A stretch of 64,000 nt of DNA. Origin: Pseudomonadota bacterium (GTDB taxonomy: Bacteria > Pseudomonadota > Gammaproteobacteria > Steroidobacterales > Steroidobacteraceae). The notes under the pieces are model-generated. The model made no database searches and was not told the DNA's origin. It saw nothing but the letters and a program-made list of their open reading frames with translations. This document shows, in pieces, positions 42,554 to 49,633 of the stretch (position 1 is its first letter; every line of letters starts with the position of its first letter). The DNA lies in contig JADJOO010000002.1 of NCBI GenBank assembly GCA_016713725.1, forward strand, positions 186,001-250,000, in the 5' to 3' direction. The translations under genes and the position numbers were made by a program.

Positions 42554-43501
42554 ATGCTCGCGCTGCGCTATCACTCCATCGGCAACCTGGCTGGGGTCCG
42601 TCTCGAAGACATTCCCGTTCCGGTACCCGCCGCGGGCGAGGTGCTCGTGCGTATCCGCGCCGCGAGCCTGAACCCGGTGGACTGGAAGATTGCGACAGGC
42701 AGCTTTCGCCTGCTCGTGCGGGGCGGCGTACCGCGGACGATGGGCTCGGATTTCGCCGGCGACGTGACTGCGATTGGTTCCGGCGTCACGACGTTTGCGC
42801 GCGGCGATCGAGTGCTCGGTTTCATCGATCCTTTCAGGCGAACGGGTGGAACGTTTGCCGAGTTCGCCGCGGTTCCGGTCAACTTTGCGCACCACCTGCC
42901 GGCCGATCTGGGCTATATCGATGCTGCCGCCTTGGCGTGCGTCGGCGCCACCGCGGTCATGCTCTGCAATCTCGGCCGCGTCGGCAACCGCAGCAAAGTG
43001 CTGGTGAACGGTGCTTCCGGAGGCGTCGGCCACGTGGCGGTGCAGGTCGCCCGCGCACGCGGTGCAGAAGTCACCGCAATTGCGAGTGCGGCCCGTCACG
43101 AATTCATCCGTTCGCTCGGGGCGAACTCGTGCATCGACTACCGGACGGAGCCGATGCGGGGATGGCCGGGCGGCTTCGATGCCGTACTCGATTGCGTGCC
43201 GAACATTCCGCGATCCGTGCAGCGTCACCTGCTCGGGCGCAAGGGTCACTACGTCACGACGGTGCCCAATGCGGCCACGTTCATGATCGATCCGCTCATC
43301 AACCGTTGCGGCGGCGTGCAGCGACACGGCGTCATGCTCAGGCCGGACACCGCCGCGATGAATGAAGTGGTGGGTTACGTGGCGCAGGGCCGGCTGCGCT
43401 GCGCCATCGAGCGCGAGTTCCCGCTGCGCCAGGCGCGGGACGCGATCGAGCGCTCACGCTCGGGTCGGGTGCAGGGCAAGATCGTGCTCCGCGTACCCTG
43501 A
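42554..43501 (+). CDS. Quinone-oxidoreductase-type MDR dehydrogenase
   Basis: This 315-residue medium-chain dehydrogenase/reductase of the zinc-free quinone-oxidoreductase branch starts at ATG 42554 (an in-frame TTG at 42548 is less likely). The N-terminal GroES-like fold has SLNPVDWKIATG and GSDFAGDV; the Rossmann domain has VNGASGGVGHVAVQVA near residue 155, which binds NADPH. Structural zinc cysteines are absent. It likely reduces quinones or enals in the cytoplasm. It converges on slyD across a 50-base palindrome. Confidence 0.9.
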   Translation: MLALRYHSIGNLAGVRLEDIPVPVPAAGEVLVRIRAASLNPVDWKIATGSFRLLVRGGVPRTMGSDFAGDVTAIGSGVTTFARGDRVLGFIDPFRRTGGTFAEFAAVPVNFAHHLPADLGYIDAAALACVGATAVMLCNLGRVGNRSKVLVNGASGGVGHVAVQVARARGAEVTAIASAARHEFIRSLGANSCIDYRTEPMRGWPGGFDAVLDCVPNIPRSVQRHLLGRKGHYVTTVPNAATFMIDPLINRCGGVQRHGVMLRPDTAAMNEVVGYVAQGRLRCAIEREFPLRQARDAIERSRSGRVQGKIVLRVP

Positions 43502-43524
43502 GAACAGGGACGTTCCTCCATGTC

Positions 43525-43574
43525 AAATAGGGGACGCTCACCTATTTCCGGAAATAGGTGAGCGTCCCCTATTT
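43525..43574. repeat. Perfect 50-base palindrome between convergent genes
   Basis: Arms 43525-43549 and 43550-43574 are perfect reverse complements with no loop (AAATAGGGGACGCTCACC and its mirror, joined by TATTTCC|GGAAATA). It ends three bases before the slyD stop codon, so it could end transcription from both sides. Its sequence is of the AAATAGGGGACG type that recurs as dispersed palindromes in gamma- and beta-proteobacteria. Confidence 0.85.
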
Positions 43575-43576
43575 CC

Positions 43577-44062
43577 TCAGTGGTGGTGTCCGCCGGCCCC
43601 GTGCACGTGGCCGTGCTCGAGTTCTTCCTGCGTGGCCTCGCGCACTTCGGTGATCTCGACTTCGAAGTTGAGGTGCTCGCCTGCCAGCGGATGGTTGCCG
43701 TCGACAGTGACCATGTCGCCCTGGATGCCAGTGACCGTCACCATGCGCGCGTGACCGTCGGACGTCTGGGCCTGGAACTGCATGCCGGGCTTCAGGTTCG
43801 AGACTTTGCCGAACGAGCGCTTCGGCACGCGCTGGATGAGTTCCGCATCGCGTTCGCCGTAGCCGTCGGCCGGCGCAATCTTCACGCTGAGTTTCGCTCC
43901 CGACGCCTTGCCTTCGAGCTCGCGCTCGAGGCCCGGAATCAGGTTGCCGTGGCCGTGTATGTACGCGAGCGGATCGCCGCCCGCTGAGCTGTCAAGCACC
44001 TTGCCCTCGTCGTTGGTGAGGGTGTAATGGATCAGCACGACCTTGTCCGCAGCAACGACCAT
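43577..44062 (-). CDS. slyD: FKBP-type peptidyl-prolyl isomerase SlyD
   Basis: This 161-residue cytoplasmic FKBP isomerase and chaperone starts at ATG 44062, with GGAG upstream. The FKBP core with HGHGNLIPGLERELEG and the inserted-flap IF domain with ADGYGERD are typical. The C-terminal tail is His-rich (HGHVHGAGGHHH), as in metal-binding SlyD proteins that deliver Ni2+ to hydrogenase in E. coli; no hydrogenase genes are present here. It is last in a leftward series with DUF4870, esterase, ICMT-like and GNAT genes. Confidence 0.93.
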   Translation of the reverse strand: MVVAADKVVLIHYTLTNDEGKVLDSSAGGDPLAYIHGHGNLIPGLERELEGKASGAKLSVKIAPADGYGERDAELIQRVPKRSFGKVSNLKPGMQFQAQTSDGHARMVTVTGIQGDMVTVDGNHPLAGEHLNFEVEITEVREATQEELEHGHVHGAGGHHH

Positions 44063-44105
44063 AGAGCGACTCCGGGTTTGAATGGACGGGAAAGATTGGC
44101 GCGAG

Positions 44106-44513
44106 TCAGACGGGCAGTCCGTCCTTCAGCTTGAGCCAACCGCGCGCGACGCGATAAATGACCCAGACGCCGACGATGAATATGCCAATCGGGAACGTGA
44201 CGAACCCGACGAGCACGAAGAACAGGGGCAGCGACAACAGGAACACGACCGTGACCCAGAGCGCGGCGAACCAGAACGTGCGCAGCTGCCAGGAAAAGTG
44301 CGATTCCAGGTGGGTGCCGCGGGCATCGCTGCGGCGAATGTAGTTCATCACCACGGCAATGATCGACGGCAAGCCGAACACGAAGGCCGTTGCGATGAAC
44401 GCCGAGCCGAACATGCCGATCAGTGCGCTCGCCGCGTGCAGCGCATACATCCAGTGCGTGTAGCGGACGAGCGAAGCATCCGCGACCTTCAGCGAAGAGG
44501 CCGGTGAGTTCAT
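44106..44513 (-). CDS. DUF4870-like small membrane protein
   Basis: This 135-residue protein from ATG 44513 (AAGGGTGG upstream) has three transmembrane segments. They are separated by a short hydrophilic loop containing ESHFSWQLRTFW, characteristic of the DUF4870/Tic20-like family. No enzymatic motif is seen. It lies between slyD and an esterase gene in the same direction. Function unknown. Confidence 0.8.
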   Translation of the reverse strand: MNSPASSLKVADASLVRYTHWMYALHAASALIGMFGSAFIATAFVFGLPSIIAVVMNYIRRSDARGTHLESHFSWQLRTFWFAALWVTVVFLLSLPLFFVLVGFVTFPIGIFIVGVWVIYRVARGWLKLKDGLPV

Positions 44514-44554
44514 CGATTTTCCACCCTTGTGACCGGTTCCGTGGGGTGCCTATC

Positions 44555-45249
44555 CTACTGCGTCGCGCCGTCCGGCGGACAAACACCCTGTCGCATCGCA
44601 GCCTCCCAATGACGCTTCGGCACGTGGGTACGCAGCCGTCCGGCCACCAGGTCGAGTACCTCCGCGTCGATCCCGTGCCCCAGCCAAGGGATGGCATCCG
44701 CGACGACGTCGGCACCGAGCGCGACCAGGTGCCTGGCAGCTTCGACGGTGAAGCCGCAATGGATCACTTCGTCGGCCTTGCCGTGGGTAAGGAATATTGT
44801 CGTTCCCCCGGATTCGTCGCCGGCAACCGGGCATAGCGACCGGCGAGCGCCACCACGCGGCCGGCAAGCACGTCGTCGCCCGCCTCGGTCGCCGCCTCGA
44901 GAACCATGATGGCGCCCTGCGAAAAGCCCACCAGGACAGTGGCTTCCGGACCGAGGCCCGTATCGCGCTGCCATTGCCGGATCGCCGCCACGAACAGCGG
45001 CATCTCGGCGGCAACCCGTTCGACCCGCCTGGCGTCGTCGATGCCCTCGACGGAAAACCACTGGTAGCCGATGCCAAAGCTCGCTGGATGAGGTGCTCGC
45101 AGGCTCGCCACCAACGCTTCCGGGTACTCCGCCGCGAGCCGCTCGCCCACCAACCGCATGTCCTTTTCGCTGGCACCCAGACCATGGAACAGCAATACGA
45201 GCTGTCGTGCCGCACCGCTCGGCTGCTGAACGATCATGGCTTCCGACAT
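44555..45249 (-). CDS. Phospholipase/carboxylesterase-type hydrolase, one frameshift
   Basis: This cytoplasmic alpha/beta hydrolase of the Abhydrolase_2 (carboxylesterase/acyl-protein thioesterase) family starts at ATG 45249, with GGGGAG ten bases upstream. It shows LLFHGLGASEKDM near residue 18 and the nucleophile in VGFSQGAIM (S110). The written frame ends at 44764. Adding one base near 44832 restores PVAGDESGGTTIFLTHGKADEVI (Asp), followed by a catalytic-type WLGHGID (His), ending at 44555. About 231 residues result. It likely cleaves short acyl esters. The break looks like a sequencing error. Confidence 0.87.
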
Positions 45250-45271
45250 CGTATGCAGCTCCCCGTTCAGC

Positions 45272-45742
45272 TCAGAGCCAGCGGCGGACGGACCGTCGAT
45301 ACGCGTCGAAATCGCCCGCGAAGAGTCCCGCGAGAATGCGTTCCTCGGGTTCGATCTGGAAGCGATTGATGTACAGGAAGAACGCCGGCACGACGGCATA
45401 AGCCGCCGGGTTGGCGAGCCAGACGGCCCAGGCGGCCAGCACGAGCAGCATGCCGAGGTACATCGGGTTGCGTGTATGGCGGTAGATGCCAGCGCGCACC
45501 ATTGCGGACGCGGCTTGAGGTGTCGTCGGATTCACCGTCGTGCGTGCGCGGCGGAATTCGAGCACCCCGGCGACGGCGACCAGGATCCCTGCGGCAAGCA
45601 ACAAGACGGCGGTACCGAGCCGCCAGTGCCCGCCCCACTCCAGGCCGGGAGTCCATCGAGCGAGCAGCCACATGCACAGCGCCGCGATCGAGCCGACAGC
45701 GACCGGTGGGACGCGCAGTTCAAGCGACGATCCAGCGTGCAT
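45272..45742 (-). CDS. Isoprenylcysteine-methyltransferase-like membrane protein
   Basis: This 156-residue integral membrane protein from ATG 45742 has about four hydrophobic helices and the ICMT/PEMT motif GIYRHTRNPMYLGMLL (near residue 87), then EERIL and a Y-x-x-S-V-R-R-W end. Bacterial proteins of this fold methylate small molecules or lipids with SAM at the membrane; the substrate is not predictable. It lies 37 bases after the GNAT gene and 22 before the esterase, so a transcription unit is likely. Confidence 0.8.
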   Translation of the reverse strand: MHAGSSLELRVPPVAVGSIAALCMWLLARWTPGLEWGGHWRLGTAVLLLAAGILVAVAGVLEFRRARTTVNPTTPQAASAMVRAGIYRHTRNPMYLGMLLVLAAWAVWLANPAAYAVVPAFFLYINRFQIEPEERILAGLFAGDFDAYRRSVRRWL

Positions 45743-45779
45743 TGCGATTTGCCTTCCAGTCAATCGGAGGACAGCTGGC

Positions 45780-46580
45780 TCAGGCGCGGAGTTGCTTGAA
45801 GTAGAGCACGGTAGGAGACAGTTCCCCGTCGGGGGTGGTCGCGTAGTCCGGGATTTCACCCGCGCGACTCCACCCTAGATGGCGATAGACCTGCTCCGCG
45901 TGCGAAGCAAGCAGCGTGTCGAGGAACAGCAGCGAACGCCTGCGTCGCCTTGCCTCGGCTTCCAGCTCGCACATCAGGAGCGTCGCGACGCCGTTCCCGC
46001 GCGCAGCTCGCAGTACCTGGAGTTTCTGCACCTCGGCCCGGTGCCGGGCGTTGTCCTTTTCACACAATGCGAGCTGCACCGTACCGACGACGGCGCCATC
46101 CTGCTCGGCGACCCAGAGCAGCAGGGCGCCGCCGAGGGATGCGAACACTCCGTGCCAGTAGCGTTCCGCGGTCTCGCGTGACACCGGCGCGAGGAAGCCG
46201 ATCGAAGCCCCCGAATGCACTGCGTCGATCAGTAAATGGCCGAGCGGTTCGATCAACGAAGTCTCCGTCGCGGCGACTCGACGCACGACGATCGTGCGGA
46301 ATGACCCGGTGGACCTGCCGGACCTGCCCGCGGTCGGGGCCGACCTGCACCCTTCCGGCTTGAACACACGCGTGGTCGACGGTGGATTCGCCTCCAGTTT
46401 CGATGCCGGTCGCCGCGGCCGCGGCAGCAACTCGCCACCGCAGTTCGGGCACTTTCCGTTCAGGCGACGTTCGGCGCAGGTCGCACAGAAAGTGCATTCG
46501 AACGAGCAGATCCGTGCAAACGGCGACTCTGGCGGCAGATCGGCGTCGCAGCACTCACAGGAGGGGCGAATATCCAGCAT
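45780..46580 (-). CDS. DUF1272 zinc-binding domain fused to a GNAT acetyltransferase
   Basis: This 266-residue protein starts at ATG 46580 (AGGG upstream; an upstream in-frame start at 46640 is unlikely). Residues 1-55 are a DUF1272 domain: CECCDADLPP and CTFCATCAERRLNGKCPNCGG in pieces, with at least seven cysteines likely binding zinc. After a Pro/Arg/Ser linker, residues 105-265 form a GNAT N-acetyltransferase, including LQVLRAARGNGVATLLM as the acetyl-CoA-binding motif. DUF1272 is usually a separate protein of about 80 residues. This may be a true fusion or two genes joined by a lost stop, since the region has many indels. Confidence 0.75.
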   Translation of the reverse strand: MLDIRPSCECCDADLPPESPFARICSFECTFCATCAERRLNGKCPNCGGELLPRPRRPASKLEANPPSTTRVFKPEGCRSAPTAGRSGRSTGSFRTIVVRRVAATETSLIEPLGHLLIDAVHSGASIGFLAPVSRETAERYWHGVFASLGGALLLWVAEQDGAVVGTVQLALCEKDNARHRAEVQKLQVLRAARGNGVATLLMCELEAEARRRRRSLLFLDTLLASHAEQVYRHLGWSRAGEIPDYATTPDGELSPTVLYFKQLRA

Positions 46581-46681
46581 GGCCCTTGGAATCGTGGTGT
46601 CGGAACGGTACGGCAAGCCTAGCACCGTTCTTTTAGACACTGTCTCGGACGGGAAACGACGCGTTCCGGACCCAGTCTCAT

Positions 46682-46695
46682 CGGGGTTTTCCCCG
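46682..46695. repeat. Small perfect hairpin CGGGG-TTTT-CCCCG
   Basis: A 14-base hairpin lies in the gap between the divergent GNAT and UrcA genes. It could lie in the leader of the UrcA mRNA. Confidence 0.3.
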
Positions 46696-46802
46696 TCCGT
46701 AACCTCACGGATGTGTTGCGTCTGGACTACGTCCTAAGCTTCGCTGGCGATTATCGAAGGTCAGGACCGCGGTCCGCCAGAATCCCTCACGGAGACACAG
46801 AC

Positions 46803-47186
46803 ATGAAGCTCACCAAGTTCGCCCTGTTGGCGGTCGCCGCCAGTTGCACCCTCGCCAGCCAGGGCGTGTATGCCCAGGCCATGGAAGTCGTGACGGTCGA
46901 AGCCGTCCGCGAGATCGTCGTCGGCAAGTCGCCGATCGGCGCGCCGATCAAGGAACTGACCATCCGTTCACGCGTCAGCTACGCGGACCTCGACCTGACC
47001 ACGGCCGCCGGCGTCGCGACGCTCGAGAAGCGCGTCAAGGATGCCGCCGCTTCATCGTGCAAGGAAATCAAGGTCGACGTGCCGGTCGAGGGCTGGACCA
47101 TCGATCGCTGCATCCGCGAAGCGACTGACGACGCGATGGTGCAGGTGAACAAGGCCGCCGCCGACGCCACGGCCGCGAAGAAGTAG
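46803..47186 (+). CDS. UrcA family protein
   Basis: This 127-residue exported protein starts at ATG 46803, with GGAG nine bases upstream. The signal peptide ends GVYAQA near residue 25. The UrcA hallmark VSYADLDLTTAAGVATLEKRV lies near residue 60, with two later cysteines (SSCKEI, DRCIREA) that probably pair. UrcA proteins occur in alphaproteobacteria and some gammaproteobacteria and are of unknown function. A hairpin terminator follows. Confidence 0.88.
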   Translation: MKLTKFALLAVAASCTLASQGVYAQAMEVVTVEAVREIVVGKSPIGAPIKELTIRSRVSYADLDLTTAAGVATLEKRVKDAAASSCKEIKVDVPVEGWTIDRCIREATDDAMVQVNKAAADATAAKK

Positions 47187-47210
47187 TCGAGCCGCAGTCT
47201 CGAGCATGGC

Positions 47211-47240
47211 AAGGCGGGTGACCTCGCGGTCACTCGCCTT
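47211..47240 (+). terminator. Terminator of the UrcA gene
   Basis: AAGGCGGGTGACC, a TCGC tetraloop and GGTCACTCGCCTT form a long stem, followed by CTTGTG. The T tract is weak. It lies 25 bases after the stop codon, between convergent genes. Confidence 0.65.
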
Positions 47241-47251
47241 CTTGTGCGCAC

Positions 47252-48691
47252 CTAGGCGAGTTGCTGCGCCACTGCGCCGGCTGCGCGATCGCCCGATTCG
47301 ATTGCGCCTTCCATGCCACGCGCACTCACCGACGTGTGCTCGCCGCAGAAATGGACGCGGCCGCGCGGCTGGAACATCGCGGGCAGGAATTTCGTGACCG
47401 TGCCGGGATTGAAATAGGCCCACGCACCGCCGGCGAACGGGTCCTGCTCCCAGGAATGCTGGCCAATCACCTGCAGCGCACCCTTTGCCGCAGGCCGCAT
47501 CTGCTCGACCTGCGCTACGACGTAGCGCGCAGCACCTTCCTTGCCAAGACGATCGAGGTGCCTCGCACCGGGTCCGAACGCAGACACGAGCAGGCTCGAC
47601 ACCTGGTCGTCTTGCGCCTCGTGATAAATCGCGGAAACACGGCCAATCGGTGAATCGGTCCACATCGAAGGCTCGAGGTCGTCGTCCTCCCAGAACGGGC
47701 GTGACACCTGCAGCGCGACCTGGTGGATCGGCTGGTAGGGCAGCGATTTCACGGCACGCGCCTGCATGCCGGCGAGATCCGGCCGCAGGTCGATGCGTCG
47801 CAGCGTCGTGAACGGCACGGCACACACGACGGCGCGCGCGGTGTAGCGAGTGCCATCTGCCGTCCGGACCGAGACGCCAGCGTCCGTCGTCTCGATGGTC
47901 TTGACGGTCTGCTTGAACCGCACCGGCTGCCGCAGTTGCGCGGCCATCGCGATCGGGAGGTTCTGGTTGCCGCCCCGGGCCTGCAGCATCACCGGCTTGG
48001 CCGATTTCTGCGCCGCGGTGAACGCCGACACGTACGCCATCATCAGCGCGGAAATGTCCCTGGCGTTCAGGCCGTAGGTCGGAATCGTGTCGTATGCGAG
48101 TTCGATCATCGGATCGGTTGCGCCCTGCTGGCGCAGGAAGTCGCGCATCGACACGTCGAACGGCGCGTTCTTCGCCTCGTACCAGCCTGCGGTCGTGGTG
48201 AGCGGGTTTTCCTGGCTCGTCACCAACGGCACGTATTGCCACGGCATCATTTCGCGCAGCGCCGGCGGGAACGGATTGCGGGGCGAGTCCGTCCATTCCG
48301 ACCGGCTCACAGGTTTGCCGTCGAGCACGAGCGTGAACTTTGCATGCTTCGACAGCCGTGACACCTGATCCTCGAGCGGCACGGCGACGCGCGTTGCGAC
48401 CTCCATCAAGCGCCGGTAATCGCCGTAGATGATGTTGCCGCCCGCCTCGGGGACGCCCTGGACGTTGCCGAAAGTGAGGATTCGACCGCCCACGCGGTCC
48501 CGACCTTCCAGGACGAGCACCTTGAAGCCCTTCTGCTCCAGGACCCAGGCCGCCTGCAAGCCGGAGAGACCGGCGCCGACGACGATCACGTCTGCCGTGT
48601 CTTCGGCAGCCCAGGCGCGTCGCCCGGCAAGCACGGTGGCGCCGGTGAGCACGCCCGAGTGCAGCAGGAATTTACGACGGGAAATGATCAT
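47252..48691 (-). CDS. Tat-exported flavin amine oxidase
   Basis: This 479-residue FAD-dependent amine oxidase starts at ATG 48691 (GTG 48700 lies too close to the GGAG). The N-terminus carries a twin-arginine signal (SRRKFLLHSG) ending near RRAWA-AE. The FAD motif VIVVGAGLSGLQAA lies near residue 36, with EGRDRVGGRI behind it; the C-terminal FAD segment is FCGEHTS. Such periplasmic enzymes oxidise polyamines, amino acids or aromatic amines. It converges on the UrcA gene. The substrate is not evident. Confidence 0.92.
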   Translation of the reverse strand: MIISRRKFLLHSGVLTGATVLAGRRAWAAEDTADVIVVGAGLSGLQAAWVLEQKGFKVLVLEGRDRVGGRILTFGNVQGVPEAGGNIIYGDYRRLMEVATRVAVPLEDQVSRLSKHAKFTLVLDGKPVSRSEWTDSPRNPFPPALREMMPWQYVPLVTSQENPLTTTAGWYEAKNAPFDVSMRDFLRQQGATDPMIELAYDTIPTYGLNARDISALMMAYVSAFTAAQKSAKPVMLQARGGNQNLPIAMAAQLRQPVRFKQTVKTIETTDAGVSVRTADGTRYTARAVVCAVPFTTLRRIDLRPDLAGMQARAVKSLPYQPIHQVALQVSRPFWEDDDLEPSMWTDSPIGRVSAIYHEAQDDQVSSLLVSAFGPGARHLDRLGKEGAARYVVAQVEQMRPAAKGALQVIGQHSWEQDPFAGGAWAYFNPGTVTKFLPAMFQPRGRVHFCGEHTSVSARGMEGAIESGDRAAGAVAQQLA

Positions 48692-48850
48692 CGGCGGCAC
48701 GTCTCCAGGATCGCGGCCGGCAATCCGGCCCTTTAGCGCGACCGACTATTTGACGGTGACCGCTGCGCAGATGGTACGCGTACTTTTACGGGTGCAGTCC
48801 CGGCGAGCGGCTGGCTGGGTTGCTCGCCTGGTTTGCCCACGACCGGCCGT

Positions 48851-49633
48851 TCAGCGGCGCTCCATCTCGACGATCACGGTGCGACCGGTCAGGACCGCGA
48901 AGGAATTCATCCGCGCGAGGTGCTCCCGGTTCTCCTCGTGAATTGCAGGAATATTGCGGCGGGCATGCATCGCGACGATCGCTGCTCCGAGCTTCACCAA
49001 CGGCCACAGGATGAGCAGTGCCGCCGAACCGGACTTGATGCGGTCGGGGGAGCAACCTATCACGCGAAAGCCTGCCTTCTCGGCCATGTACGAGATGTAG
49101 TACACGGACACCGGGTGTATGTGGCCGCCGACGTGCTGCGGATCGTAGCCATGGATCGGCAGCGGCCCGAACAGTTCGGGAAAGCCGGCCAGCAGAGTGC
49201 GAACGCGCGACGTCAGGCTCAACACGTTCGGCGTCGTCAGCACGAACCGGCCGCCGGGCCGCAGCACGCGATGCACCTCGCGCAGGAAGAAGAACTGGTC
49301 TTCGAGGTGCTCGAGCACTTCGACCGAGTACGCGAGGTCGACGCTCTGGTCGTCGAGCGGCAGCCCGCCATGCAGGTCAATGGCATGGCACGGCACCTCC
49401 GGCACGCGAAAGTTTTCGGGAAACAGGTCGCATGCCTCGAGCTTCGCCGCAAACCCCTTGCGCTTGATCAGGTCGTGCACGCGACGCGCGAGGTAACCCT
49501 CGCCTGCGCCGATGTCGAGCACGCGGCCCGCCCGCGCAAGGTGCGACTCGAGCAATGCGAGCACTTTTGCGTTGGTCCTGGGCAGCGAATAGGAAACGGG
49601 TGCCGGCGCACCGGTCACGGCGGGGTTCGTCAT
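48851..49633 (-). CDS. Class I SAM-dependent methyltransferase
   Basis: This 260-residue methyltransferase starts at ATG 49633, overlapping the glycosidase stop (ATGA). Motif I is VLDIGAGEGYLARR near residue 38; motif II VDLAYSVEVLEHLED near residue 100; motif III LRPGGRFVLTTPN near residue 124. A short hydrophobic stretch near residue 215 (LLILWPLVKLGAAIVAM) may contact membrane. It is of the type that often acts on lipids, quinone or polysaccharide intermediates. Its coupling to a glycosidase gene is unusual. Confidence 0.88.
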   Translation of the reverse strand: MTNPAVTGAPAPVSYSLPRTNAKVLALLESHLARAGRVLDIGAGEGYLARRVHDLIKRKGFAAKLEACDLFPENFRVPEVPCHAIDLHGGLPLDDQSVDLAYSVEVLEHLEDQFFFLREVHRVLRPGGRFVLTTPNVLSLTSRVRTLLAGFPELFGPLPIHGYDPQHVGGHIHPVSVYYISYMAEKAGFRVIGCSPDRIKSGSAALLILWPLVKLGAAIVAMHARRNIPAIHEENREHLARMNSFAVLTGRTVIVEMERR

